Source of the DNA: JAAYCB01 sp012744395
Lineage (GTDB): Bacteria; Planctomycetota; Planctomycetia; Pirellulales; Thermoguttaceae
NCBI GenBank assembly: GCA_028703175.1
Contig: JAQVNJ010000014.1
Location: 6,982 to 70,981 of the forward strand
Reading direction: 5' to 3'
Length of the DNA: 64,000 bases
The notes below the pieces were generated by a model. It did not search any database. It was given only the letters and a program-made list of their open reading frames with translations, and was not told the DNA's origin. The number at the start of each line of letters is the position of its first letter. Position 1 is the first letter of the stretch. Below, in pieces: positions 8,316-16,627 of this stretch. Position numbers and translations under genes: made by a program.

Positions 8316-9764
8316 ATGGACACATTTGCCCTGCTGACGGCCTGCGTGCTGGTTCTCGGCCAGGCGGATTCACGTGCGGAACCGCCGAACCCCGCGGCGG
8401 ATGGGGAAGAATCCCGGCAGCCCGCCCCGATCCTGATCGATTGGATCCATGCCAACGATTTCTCCATGGTTGGCCTGCGGCCGGGGGTCTATGACTATCA
8501 CGCCACGTGCGGGTCTCGTCACGGATTCGAGTACCTCGCCTTGCGCGGATATCCGCAGGATTACGCCCTTCGCGGCCGCCTGACTCCCGAACGGCTCGCG
8601 CCGCACAAGCTCCTGGTCATCAACCTCGTCTCGGCTGAACGCGAACCGTTCCTGGTTTCCGAGATCATGGCGATTCGCTCTTACGTCGACCGTGGCGGGT
8701 CGCTGTTCCTTGTCACCGAACACTCCAATGCCTATTTCCACTCGCATCGCCTGAAGCCGCTGCTCAGCATGCTGGGAATCGCTTCATCGACCGATACGGC
8801 GTGCGAGGTGCGGCCCCTGACGCTGGGCCGCGGCAGCGGCTGGCTGGCCGTCACGCGGTTCGTCGATCACCCGGTCACGGCGGGGCTTGGGCGAATCGCG
8901 ATGCTGTCGGGCGGAACGGTCGATCGGCGCTACGCCGTCGCGCTGACCAGCGACAAATCGTGGGCGGACCAGTGGCGGGCGGGGGTTTATGGCGAAGACA
9001 ACGCAGCCGGATTCTGCGGGAATTTCCGCCGCGACGAGTCCGAGCCTCTGGGACCGCACGGCGTGGTCCTTGCGCGGGAATACGGGCGGGGCCGGATCGT
9101 GATCGTCGCGGATCAGAACATGATCAGCGACAACCTGATCAACTACGCCGACAACTACCGCCTCTGGCTGAATGCCATGGCCTGGCTCCTCCGCGACCCC
9201 GCCCTGGTTGATTGGAACGGCTACGAGTCATGGCACGCGCCTCGGATCGTGGCCTATGAACCACCCGAAAAGCCGGCCTTTGGCTGCGGCGACGAAGAGG
9301 GTTACTTCAACGCGATGAGTCTTCTGGCACGCCACCACTGGCTGCTGGTGAACGACCGATTCTCCCCACCGGCCGACCTGCGGATCTTCGCCGACGATCG
9401 CTGCACGCTATCCGCCGATCAGCGCCGAAGCCTGCTGGAAGAACTGTCCAGCGGCCAGACGCTCCTCGTCCTCACACCCGAAAGCCCCGCCAGCCAGGCC
9501 CGTGGCGGCTCGCTGGCCGACCTGCTTAGCGATCCGGATTGTCCCGAGACGGTCCGGCGAGAGACCCCGGAAGAGGTCATCCGACAACTGCCCGGCGGAG
9601 GCGCGGTGCGGTGGCTGAAGGCGGAATGGGTCGTGGACAACCAGCATCTGGACCCCCCTTCGCAGGTCCCGAGGGCCGACCAGAAGCGCCGGGCGGAGTG
9701 GTTCTTGGCCAAGCTTCAAGCGCTTCTCGACCGGGGGAAGAAGGAGCCCCCGGCGCACGATTGA
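8316..9764 (+). CDS. Exported DUF4350-like protein of unknown function
   Basis: The product is 482 residues with a short hydrophobic N-terminus (FALLTACVLVLG), consistent with a signal peptide. Residues about 35-290 show a glutamine-amidotransferase-like alpha/beta fold resembling DUF4350/GldG proteins: ILIDWIHANDFS, KLLVINLVSAE, YVDRGGSLFLVTEHSN and GRGRIVIVADQNMISDN. A second, weaker copy of the same pattern appears in the C-terminal third (LLARHHWLLVNDRFSP). No catalytic triad is evident, so a binding or structural role is as likely as an enzymatic one. A GGAG motif precedes the ATG. It stands alone between iscS and the Fe-S carrier gene. Confidence 0.6.
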   Translation: MDTFALLTACVLVLGQADSRAEPPNPAADGEESRQPAPILIDWIHANDFSMVGLRPGVYDYHATCGSRHGFEYLALRGYPQDYALRGRLTPERLAPHKLLVINLVSAEREPFLVSEIMAIRSYVDRGGSLFLVTEHSNAYFHSHRLKPLLSMLGIASSTDTACEVRPLTLGRGSGWLAVTRFVDHPVTAGLGRIAMLSGGTVDRRYAVALTSDKSWADQWRAGVYGEDNAAGFCGNFRRDESEPLGPHGVVLAREYGRGRIVIVADQNMISDNLINYADNYRLWLNAMAWLLRDPALVDWNGYESWHAPRIVAYEPPEKPAFGCGDEEGYFNAMSLLARHHWLLVNDRFSPPADLRIFADDRCTLSADQRRSLLEELSSGQTLLVLTPESPASQARGGSLADLLSDPDCPETVRRETPEEVIRQLPGGGAVRWLKAEWVVDNQHLDPPSQVPRADQKRRAEWFLAKLQALLDRGKKEPPAHD

Positions 9765-9984
9765 GAGGCGGCGAGATTCAAAGCGCAATTGCCAATGGCC
9801 AGGGTCGGGCCAGCAGCGCCCTCGATCTGGGCCCACCGGACGTCTGGAATGCGGACCTTGGATTTGGAGCCTTGCGCGAAAGCCGGCGTCTTGCCGGGCG
9901 CTGACGTCTTGGCGGCGGCGGCCCTTGCGCGTAGGATGGAATAGTTGATCTCTGAATGTCCCCAACCGTGCGAGAGTGAATTCG

Positions 9985-10317
9985 ATGGCCGTGACTTTGA
10001 CGGAATCAGCCGCATCCGAAGTGAAACGATTGATTGAAGGGGAGAAGCTCGGCGCCAGCACCCGTCTGCGGATGGCAATCGGCGGCGGCGGGTGCAGCGG
10101 GCTGCAATACGGATTGGGATTCGACACGGAGTTCGATCCGGCCGTCGACGCCGAGTACGCGCAACACGGCGTCTCCCTGGTGACGAAGAAGAAGTTCGCG
10201 CTGCACCTCGACGGCACGACGATCGACTTCCAGGACGGCCCGATGGGTCGCGGCTTCACGATCGACAACCCGAACCACCCCAAGGGTGGCGGGTGCCCCG
10301 GATGCGGCGGTCACTGA
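9985..10317 (+). CDS. A-type iron-sulfur carrier protein (HesB/IscA/ErpA family)
   Basis: A-type carriers accept Fe-S clusters from scaffolds and deliver them to apo-proteins. The product is 110 residues with the first ligand Cys in GGGGCSGLQYGL (C37) and the C-terminal pair C104/C107 in CPGCGGH. Most family members have Cys-x-Cys at the C-terminus; here the spacing is Cys-x2-Cys. ATG at 9985 is preferred over an upstream GTG at 9976. The 3' end overlaps, tail to tail, the last 7 bp of the RACE-type 2Fe-2S protein gene on the other strand, so no terminator fits between them. Confidence 0.9.
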   Translation: MAVTLTESAASEVKRLIEGEKLGASTRLRMAIGGGGCSGLQYGLGFDTEFDPAVDAEYAQHGVSLVTKKKFALHLDGTTIDFQDGPMGRGFTIDNPNHPKGGGCPGCGGH

Positions 10318-12164
10318 TCGCCGCTGGGGAAGATCATCGCGTCGGCAAACGTCCACTGAAACTGCGGATCGGCCGCCAGGTCGATGTGCATGGTCCGCGC
10401 GGCGAGGCGTTCCGCTTCCCGCCGTTTCTCCCGCGACAGCAGGGCGAGCCGCGCTCCGGCCAGCGACGTGTTGCCGCAATAGCGGATGCGATCGCCTGGG
10501 ATCGACGGCGGAATCAGCCCGATCCGCCGCGCTTTGGCGCGGCGGATGTAGTTGCCGAACCCGCCCGCCAGATAGAGCGCGGCGACCTGCCCGGGTTCGA
10601 TGCCGGCCCGCGACAGAAGCAGTTCGATACCGGTCCGGATCGCGCCGGAGGCGAGCTGCAACTGGCGAATATCCCGCTGATTCAACACAATCGCCTGGCC
10701 GGCCGCCGACTGTTCCACCGGGACGAGGAGAAAGGCCCGGTTCTGGGGATCGTCGGACACGCGCTGGCGGATGTCGTCCGGAGTGCCCGGAGGCAGATCG
10801 CTGCTTCGCCGGAAGCGCCCCTCGGGGCTGATCACCTGGAAGTCGAGGAGGATGGCGGCCAGGTCGATCAGCGCTGACCCGCACAGGCCCAGGGGCGCTG
10901 CGCGGCCGATCGTCTCGATTGCCAGGGTCCCGTCGAACGTCACCCGCTCGATCGCCCCGGCACAGGCCCGCATGCCGTGCGTGATCCGAGCGCCTTCGAA
11001 GGCCGGGCCGGCGGCGGCCGCCGCCGCCGAGAGTTTCCCGTGCGCGGAAAGCACGATCTCGCCGTTTGTTCCCACGTCGACCAGGAGCGTCGGCCCCGGC
11101 TGATCGGCCAGGTCCGTCGTCAGCATCCCCGCCACCGTGTCGCCGCCCACAAAGCCGCCGATCACCGGCAAGACGTAGACGCGCCCGCTGGGATGGATCT
11201 TCAGGGGCAACTCGCGCGCGGGAAACCGCAGCGCGGTCCGCACTGCCGGGACAAAGGGAACCTCGCCGAGACAGCGCGGGTCCAAGCGGCACAACAGGTG
11301 CTGCATGGTTGTATTGCCGGCAAACGCGACCTCGTAGATCTCCCCGCGCTGGATGCCGGCCGAGGCGGCCAGCGACTCGATCAACCGATCGACCGCCTCG
11401 AGAACCGACGCCTGAAGCCGCGCCAGACCGCCATCGCCCGCGGCCATTTGAATCCGCGTCAGCACGTCGTCGCCGAACCGCGTCTGCGGGTTGAGCTGGG
11501 TGGCGACCGCCAATTCCTCACCGCTGACCAGGTCGACCAGCGCGGCGGCCAACGTCGTCGTGCCGATGTCCACGGCGACCGCGAAGCTCTGGCCCCGGGT
11601 ATCGCCGGGCTCGAAGTCCAGCAACCGGTCCTCGGCCAACACGGCGGTGCCGCAAAACCGGGCCTCGCGGAGCCGCCCGGGCAGACTGCCGAGCACCCGC
11701 AGGTCCGCCTCAAAGGGCCCGATCGCCCGCTCAAGACGCGCAGCGTCGCTGGCATCGTCGTCGCGGCTGGGCGCGGCCAGTTCGACATGCTGCTTTCGAA
11801 TCGCGGCATCGATGGCGGTCGACCGATGGTGGTTCGGTGCGCCGCTGAGAATCTGATGAAATTCTGCAAGGCGGGAAAGCTCGGGGACCTCAATTCTCGC
11901 CGGTCGAACGGCCTTGGTCTGGCACGCCAGGCGGACACCGGCCTTCAGTTCCGCTTCGCTCAGCAGCCGCCGCTCCGCCGCGAGCGGCGCGGCGGCCCCC
12001 TCGCGAACGATCACGCGGCACTTGCCGCAGACCCCCTCGCCGCCGCAAGGCGCATCGAGGATGATCCCGGCATTGGCCAGCGCTTCGATCAGCGGCACGC
12101 CCGGTTCGGCGCGGATTGTCTTTCCCGAGGGATGCAGCCTGAGGGGAATCGAAGCGTCACCCAT
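10311..12164 (-). CDS. 2Fe-2S ferredoxin / ASKHA (DUF4445, RACE-type) protein
   Basis: The product is 617 residues. Residues 1-90 are a plant-type 2Fe-2S ferredoxin domain with ligands C40, C46, C49 and C81. A linker follows, then a large actin-like ATPase region with VAVDIGTTTLAAALVD (near 195), a second phosphate loop LLVDVGTNGEIVL and the adenosine segment LYLAGGFGNYI. This architecture defines reductive activators of corrinoid enzymes (RACo, RamA), which use ATP to reduce inactive Co(II) cobalamin. No corrinoid protein or methyltransferase is in the window, so the client is unknown. The ATG overlaps the lysR stop by 8 bp, implying translational coupling. Family confidence is high; the physiological role is inferred. 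Confidence 0.88.
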   Translation of the reverse strand: MGDASIPLRLHPSGKTIRAEPGVPLIEALANAGIILDAPCGGEGVCGKCRVIVREGAAAPLAAERRLLSEAELKAGVRLACQTKAVRPARIEVPELSRLAEFHQILSGAPNHHRSTAIDAAIRKQHVELAAPSRDDDASDAARLERAIGPFEADLRVLGSLPGRLREARFCGTAVLAEDRLLDFEPGDTRGQSFAVAVDIGTTTLAAALVDLVSGEELAVATQLNPQTRFGDDVLTRIQMAAGDGGLARLQASVLEAVDRLIESLAASAGIQRGEIYEVAFAGNTTMQHLLCRLDPRCLGEVPFVPAVRTALRFPARELPLKIHPSGRVYVLPVIGGFVGGDTVAGMLTTDLADQPGPTLLVDVGTNGEIVLSAHGKLSAAAAAAGPAFEGARITHGMRACAGAIERVTFDGTLAIETIGRAAPLGLCGSALIDLAAILLDFQVISPEGRFRRSSDLPPGTPDDIRQRVSDDPQNRAFLLVPVEQSAAGQAIVLNQRDIRQLQLASGAIRTGIELLLSRAGIEPGQVAALYLAGGFGNYIRRAKARRIGLIPPSIPGDRIRYCGNTSLAGARLALLSREKRREAERLAARTMHIDLAADPQFQWTFADAMIFPSGDQ

Positions 12165-13065
12165 GCTGACGATCCTCGTTGGCGTCTAGTCCTTCCTGGA
12201 GCAGATCGAGGAATTTCGTAATCGTCGGGGCGAACACCTTCCGCTGCCGATGGATGATCCCCAAGGGACGTTCCAGCGCCGGCGCGATCAGGCGGACCGC
12301 CGCCAGATCCCCCCGCGCCAGCTCGGCGCGGACGGTCGGCTCGGGCAGGATGCTCACCCCCGCCTCAATTCCAATCGCCTGCTTGATCGTCTCGATATTG
12401 TCAAACTCCATCACGATGCGAACCGAGATGTTCCGCTGGCGGAAGTAGCGGTCGATTTCCTTGCGGATCACCAGATCCCGGTCGAAACCGACGAAGGCCT
12501 GGTCCTTGAGATGCTCCGCGGTGACGACCTTCCGCCTGGCCAGGGCGTGGTTCGGATGGCAGACGAGAACCATCTTCTCCGATCGCAGGGGAATCACGTT
12601 GAGCTCGACCGACGGGACGGGATAGGAGACAATCCCCAAGTCGACCTCCGAGTTGAGGACGGCCTCGTAGACCTTGTTCGGGCGGAGGTATTCCAGCTGC
12701 ACCTTGGCCTTCGGGTAGCGGCGCATGAACTGCTTCATGCAGCGGCTCATATCGTGCAACCCGACCGAGTAGATCGCCGCCACGCGAACCCTCCCGGTGA
12801 TCTCTTTCCGCAGCGAACGGACCTTGGTCTCAACCGCGTCGTAGAGCTCGAGCACCTCGCGAAACCCCTCGTAGCAGGCCTGCCCCTCCGGCGTCAGTAC
12901 GAACGGCCGCTTGCTGCGGTCGACAAGCTGCACCCCGAAGTGCTGCTCCATCCGATGCACCGATTGGGTCGCCGCCGACTGGCTCACCTGGTTGGCGGCC
13001 GCCCCGCGAGAGAAGCTTTGGTGTTGCACCACGTCGCAAAACACGCGGATTGTGGCAATTTTCAT
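12157..13065 (-). CDS. LysR-family transcriptional regulator
   Basis: The product is 302 residues, the usual LysR length. Residues 1-60 form the winged helix-turn-helix (IRVFCDVVQHQSFSRGAAANQVSQSAATQ), and residues about 90-295 the periplasmic-binding-protein-like effector domain beginning GRVRVAAIYSVG. The frame extends upstream to 13254, but the family N-terminus begins at the ATG at 13065. That ATG is only 7 bp from a strong -10 element, so the mRNA would be leaderless or nearly so. The gene is co-transcribed with the RACE-type protein downstream (8-bp overlap) and is divergent from a zinc alcohol dehydrogenase. Either could be its target; the effector is unknown. Confidence 0.92.
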   Translation of the reverse strand: MKIATIRVFCDVVQHQSFSRGAAANQVSQSAATQSVHRMEQHFGVQLVDRSKRPFVLTPEGQACYEGFREVLELYDAVETKVRSLRKEITGRVRVAAIYSVGLHDMSRCMKQFMRRYPKAKVQLEYLRPNKVYEAVLNSEVDLGIVSYPVPSVELNVIPLRSEKMVLVCHPNHALARRKVVTAEHLKDQAFVGFDRDLVIRKEIDRYFRQRNISVRIVMEFDNIETIKQAIGIEAGVSILPEPTVRAELARGDLAAVRLIAPALERPLGIIHRQRKVFAPTITKFLDLLQEGLDANEDRQHG

Positions 13066-13072
13066 GATGGCA

Positions 13073-13100
13073 ATCTTAGCATAAGCTTCGCTTATGTCAA
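13073..13100 (-). promoter_or_regulatory. lysR promoter with LysR-type operator in the spacer
   Basis: On the minus strand TTGACA (13100-13095) and TAAGAT (13078-13073) are separated by 16 bp. A perfect inverted repeat, CATAAGC (13080-13086) and GCTTATG (13090-13096) with a 3-bp centre, fills the spacer and overlaps the -35. It contains T-N11-A (13082/13094), the LysR recognition pattern. The product would block its own promoter. The start codon lies 7 bp beyond the -10 box. Confidence 0.75.
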
Positions 13101-13286
13101 CGCCGCTTCGTACCAGGGGGATCGGCCCAAGGGACCGCCGGCCGCGCGGTTCGCGCTCGGCCATGCTTCGGTGGGAATCCGCGGTTCCGGTCGCGCGGCT
13201 GCCGCGGCGGGCTTGACACGCGGCAGCGACGACCCGACATTCAGGGGATCGCATGACGCGCGCCCAACTTGCCGGAAGACGCCCCG

Positions 13287-14318
13287 ATGAAAGCCCTGCG
13301 ACTGGCCGAATGCAACCGCTTTGAGGTATGCGAGGTTCCCCGGCCCCGAATTCTGCCCGACGAGGTCCTCGTCGAGGTCAAAGTCTGCGGGATCTGTGGC
13401 AGCGATGTCCACGGCATGGACGGCTCCACCGGCCGCCGCAAGCCGCCAATCATCATGGGCCACGAGGCCTCGGGCGTGATCGCCGAGGTCGGTGCGGCGG
13501 CCACGACCTGGCGCGTCGGGCAGCCGGTCACGTTCGACTCCACGGCCTACTGCGGCAGTTGCCACTTCTGCGCACGCGGCGCCGTCAACCTTTGCGACAA
13601 CCGCCAGGTGCTTGGAGTCTCCTGCGACGAATTCAAGCGCGACGGGGCATTCGCCCAGTTCGTGGCCGTCCCCGCGCGAATCCTCGTCGAGATCCCCGAC
13701 GCCGTGGGCTTCGAACAGGCCGCCATGGCCGAGCCGGTCGCGATCGCCGTGCACGCCGCCGCCCGCGTGCCGCTGAACCGCGACGACGTGGTGGTCGTCA
13801 TCGGCGCCGGCGTGATCGGCCTGTTGATCATCGAGGCCCTCCGGGCCCGGGGGTGCGGCCGGATCATCGCGATCGACGTGAAACGCGACCGGCTCGAGCT
13901 GGCCGCGCGGTTGGGCGCGGACTGGGGCATTTCGCCGGATGATGTCGATGCGGTTGCCGAAGTCCGCAAGTTGACCGGCGGGCGCGGCGCCGACATCGTC
14001 ATGGAAGCGGTCGGCCTGAAGACCACCGTCGGCTGGGCGTTGCAGATTGTTCGCAAGGGGGGCGCGGTCGGTCTGGTCGGAAACCTGGCGCCGACCGTTG
14101 AACTGCCCCTCCAGACCGTCGTCACGCGGGAACTGACCCTCCTCGGGTCGTGCGCCTCAAGCGGCGAGTACGGCCGATGCCTGGATCTGATCGCCCGCGG
14201 TATAATCCAGGTCGACCCGCTGATCAGCGGACTGGCGACTCTCGAGGATGCCGCCGATTGGTTTGAGCGGCTCCGTGCCGGCGAGGAGCGCCTGATCAAG
14301 GTCCTGGTGCGTCCTTGA
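13287..14318 (+). CDS. Zinc-dependent alcohol dehydrogenase (MDR family, sorbitol/threonine dehydrogenase-like)
   Basis: The product is 343 residues. The catalytic-zinc region reads VCGICGSDVHG and GHEASGVIAEVG. The structural-zinc lobe has CGSCHFCARGAVNLC. The Rossmann segment is VVVIGAGVIGLL, followed by an acidic residue in AIDVKRD that suggests NAD preference. It oxidises a secondary alcohol or polyol to a ketone; the exact substrate cannot be read. ATG at 13287 with GGAAG upstream is preferred over an upstream TTG at 13269. The gene is divergent from lysR with about 220 bp between starts, so LysR control is possible. The promoter on this strand was not identified with confidence. Confidence 0.88.
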   Translation: MKALRLAECNRFEVCEVPRPRILPDEVLVEVKVCGICGSDVHGMDGSTGRRKPPIIMGHEASGVIAEVGAAATTWRVGQPVTFDSTAYCGSCHFCARGAVNLCDNRQVLGVSCDEFKRDGAFAQFVAVPARILVEIPDAVGFEQAAMAEPVAIAVHAAARVPLNRDDVVVVIGAGVIGLLIIEALRARGCGRIIAIDVKRDRLELAARLGADWGISPDDVDAVAEVRKLTGGRGADIVMEAVGLKTTVGWALQIVRKGGAVGLVGNLAPTVELPLQTVVTRELTLLGSCASSGEYGRCLDLIARGIIQVDPLISGLATLEDAADWFERLRAGEERLIKVLVRP

Positions 14319-14331
14319 AGCCCAGCGGCGT

Positions 14332-14357
14332 CGTTCCCAAGCCGGAGCTTGGAAACG
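14332..14357 (+). repeat. 26-bp interspersed palindrome, copy 1
   Basis: The element has arms CGTTCCCAAGC and GCTTGGAAACG around CGGA, with one arm mismatch. It is the same element as at 19845, 26006, 26050 and 29959. This copy lies just after the alcohol dehydrogenase stop. Confidence 0.8.
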
Positions 14358-14379
14358 GGGAGACAAATTGCCAAGAGGC

Positions 14380-14408
14380 TTGCGGATCCACCTGAATGGG
14401 TATATGCT
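14380..14408 (+). promoter_or_regulatory. Candidate sigma-70 promoter of the Hsp70 gene
   Basis: TTGCGG (14380-14385) and TATGCT (14403-14408) are spaced by 17 bp, and the start codon lies about 88 bp further on. The match is moderate. No CIRCE heat-shock operator is visible in the leader. Confidence 0.35.
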
Positions 14409-14495
14409 AGCGTTAATTCGAGGGGTGACGAAGCTGGCTGGGTGGATTAGAATCGCTAAAGGAGCGATCGTCCATCGACAGCGAAGCTAGCAACC

Positions 14496-16481
14496 ATGAA
14501 TCTGCCGTCCGACGGAGATCACGCGAATCGGCCAATCGCCGTTGGCATTGATCTTGGCACCACCTATTCCCTGCTCGCCTATCTTGATCCGGCGGGGCGG
14601 CCGATCTCTTTGCCGAATTCGTCGGGGGATTTGCTCACCCCCAGCGCGGTCATCGTCGATGAGGACGAGATCGTCGTCGGGCGGGAGGCGGTCAAGGCGT
14701 CGTCCTTTTCACCCGGCAACTATTCCGAATGCTTCAAACGCGACATGGGCCGGCAGGCGGTGCAGCGTCCGGTGCACGGCCACCACGTCCCCCCCGAGGT
14801 GCTCAGCGCGCTGGTCCTCCAGCGATTGAAGCGCGATGCGGAACAGCGTCTGGGACCGCTTTCCAAGGCGGTGATCACCGTGCCGGCCTACTTCGACGAA
14901 ATGCGCCGCAAAGCGACGCAGGACGCCGGCCGGCTCGCCGGCTGGGAGGTTCTCGACATCATCAACGAGCCAACCGCCGCGGCCTTGGCATGCGGTTGGG
15001 AGCGGGGGCTGTTCGGCATGCACGGAACGAGCGCCTGCGATCCGGCGGAACGCGTTTTGATCTACGACCTCGGCGGCGGGACGTTCGACGTGAGCTTGCT
15101 GGAGATCGATTCGAGCGCGTTCCGTACGCTGGCCACCGACGGCGACGTCCGCCTCGGCGGCAAGGACTTCGACCAGGCACTGGTCGACCACATCGCCGAG
15201 CGTTTTCTGTCGGAACACGGACTGGATCCCCGCAACGACGCGCCGGACGCCGCCCAACTCTGGCGCGACGCCCAGGAACTGAAGCACGCCTTGAGCGAAC
15301 ATTCCAAGGCGACGACCGTGTGTTTTCACGCCGGCATCCGGATGCGGATCGAAGTCACCCGGCAGCAGTTCGAGGAGATGACCGCGCACCTGCTCCAGCG
15401 GACGGAGGAAACCGCATCGCTGGTCGCTCAGCAAGCCGGCCTCGACTGGCGGGAGATCGATCGGATTCTCGTCGTCGGCGGCGCCACGCGGATGCCGATG
15501 GTCACGAACATGCTCCGGCGGTTGACCGGCAAAACGCCCGACCTGTCGATTTCCGCCGACGAGGCCGTCGCGCACGGGGCGGCGCTCTACGCGGGCATGC
15601 TCCTGGGATTGGGCAGCGACCGCCAGCGGAGGTGCATCCTGATCAACGTGAACTCCCACAGCCTTGGCGTGGTTGGCTTTGAAGCCGGAACCGGCCGCCG
15701 CGTCAACGCCGTGCTGATTCCGAGAAACACCCCGATTCCGGCCGAAGTGACCAGGTCCTTCAAGACGTTGGAGCCGAACCAGAGGACCGTCGCCGTGCCG
15801 GTCGTGGAAGGCGAGAGCGAACGCCCTGAGTTCTGCGTCTCCCTGGGGAAGTGCGTCGTCCGCGACTTGCCGCCCGACTTGCCCAAAGGGACCCCCGTCG
15901 AGGTCACTTATCGCTACGCCCTGAACGGCCGCGTCTCCGTCTCCGCGCGGGTGCCGAGCACGGGCAGGTCGGCGGAGGTCGAGATCGAGCGCGACCGCGG
16001 CCACATCAACGCGGACTTGCCGACGTGGCGGAATCGCCTGCTCAAAGCGGCCCCACCGCCGCTGGGCGGCCACATCTCCTCGGAAAACACCGACGAGACG
16101 GACCTTGCCACCCGCGACGGGATCATTCGCCAACTCGACACCCTCTACACCCAGATTGGCCAGGCGGCGGTCGCGGCACACCTGCCGAAGGGGCACGAGG
16201 CCGCGCAGCGGGCCGCCCGCACCGCGGCCGAAGAGCTCCGGCGCGCCCGCCAGGCCCTGGCCGAGGCGGAACAGCGGCGCGCGGAGACCCACGGCCCGGC
16301 GGAAGCGGCCCGGCTGAGTGCCGAAGTCTCCAACGCCCGCCTCAGCGAGCGGCAGGCCGCCACGAACAGCCGTTTCGCATACCTCTCGTTGGGCCGCGAA
16401 ATCGCCACCGCCGGCCTCTCCCCCCTGGGAGCCGAAGAGGCCCTCAAGCAGGCCCAGTCCTTGCGCCGCCAATTGAAGTAG
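14496..16481 (+). CDS. Hsp70-family chaperone (DnaK-like, divergent C-terminus)
   Basis: The product is 661 residues. The nucleotide-binding domain spans about 14-390 with VGIDLGTTYSLLAY, the phosphate-2 motif IYDLGGGTFDVSLLEID and the adenosine motif ILVVGGATRMPM. VITVPAYFDE and INEPTAAALA are also canonical. The substrate-binding beta-sandwich follows (about 390-515; LIPRNTPIPAEVTRSF). The usual helical lid is replaced by an Ala/Glu/Arg-rich, coiled-coil-like tail (about 545-655), and the EEVD terminus is missing. No dnaJ or grpE is adjacent. It is therefore more likely a specialised paralogue than the main DnaK, which is an inference. Confidence 0.9.
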   Translation: MNLPSDGDHANRPIAVGIDLGTTYSLLAYLDPAGRPISLPNSSGDLLTPSAVIVDEDEIVVGREAVKASSFSPGNYSECFKRDMGRQAVQRPVHGHHVPPEVLSALVLQRLKRDAEQRLGPLSKAVITVPAYFDEMRRKATQDAGRLAGWEVLDIINEPTAAALACGWERGLFGMHGTSACDPAERVLIYDLGGGTFDVSLLEIDSSAFRTLATDGDVRLGGKDFDQALVDHIAERFLSEHGLDPRNDAPDAAQLWRDAQELKHALSEHSKATTVCFHAGIRMRIEVTRQQFEEMTAHLLQRTEETASLVAQQAGLDWREIDRILVVGGATRMPMVTNMLRRLTGKTPDLSISADEAVAHGAALYAGMLLGLGSDRQRRCILINVNSHSLGVVGFEAGTGRRVNAVLIPRNTPIPAEVTRSFKTLEPNQRTVAVPVVEGESERPEFCVSLGKCVVRDLPPDLPKGTPVEVTYRYALNGRVSVSARVPSTGRSAEVEIERDRGHINADLPTWRNRLLKAAPPPLGGHISSENTDETDLATRDGIIRQLDTLYTQIGQAAVAAHLPKGHEAAQRAARTAAEELRRARQALAEAEQRRAETHGPAEAARLSAEVSNARLSERQAATNSRFAYLSLGREIATAGLSPLGAEEALKQAQSLRRQLK

Positions 16482-16544
16482 CCCCGATTCCCGGGGGATG
16501 TTCAGGCAGGGATTCGATCAGAACGGTTCCCCGGAATCCAGCGC

Positions 16545-16590
16545 AAAAACAAGCGAAGGGCGAATTGACCACGGTCAGATCGCCCTTCGC
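16545..16590 (-). terminator. Intrinsic terminator of the minus-strand secreted-protein gene
   Basis: A perfect 11-bp stem (16553-16563 with 16580-16590) carries an inner 5-bp stem (16566-16570 region with 16573-16577 region). On the minus strand it is followed by TTGTTTTT. It lies 38 bp after the stop of the gene starting at 17155 and between convergent genes. Confidence 0.85.
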
Positions 16591-16627
16591 CGGCTTGATT
16601 GTCCAACATTCTGCGCGATTCCGCTGG

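Noticed and set aside
14400..14495. Heat-shock operator (CIRCE) before the Hsp70 gene
   Set aside because: No TTAGCACTC-N9-GAGTGCTAA-like sequence is present; two GCTAGC hexamers in the leader are too far apart and unsupported.
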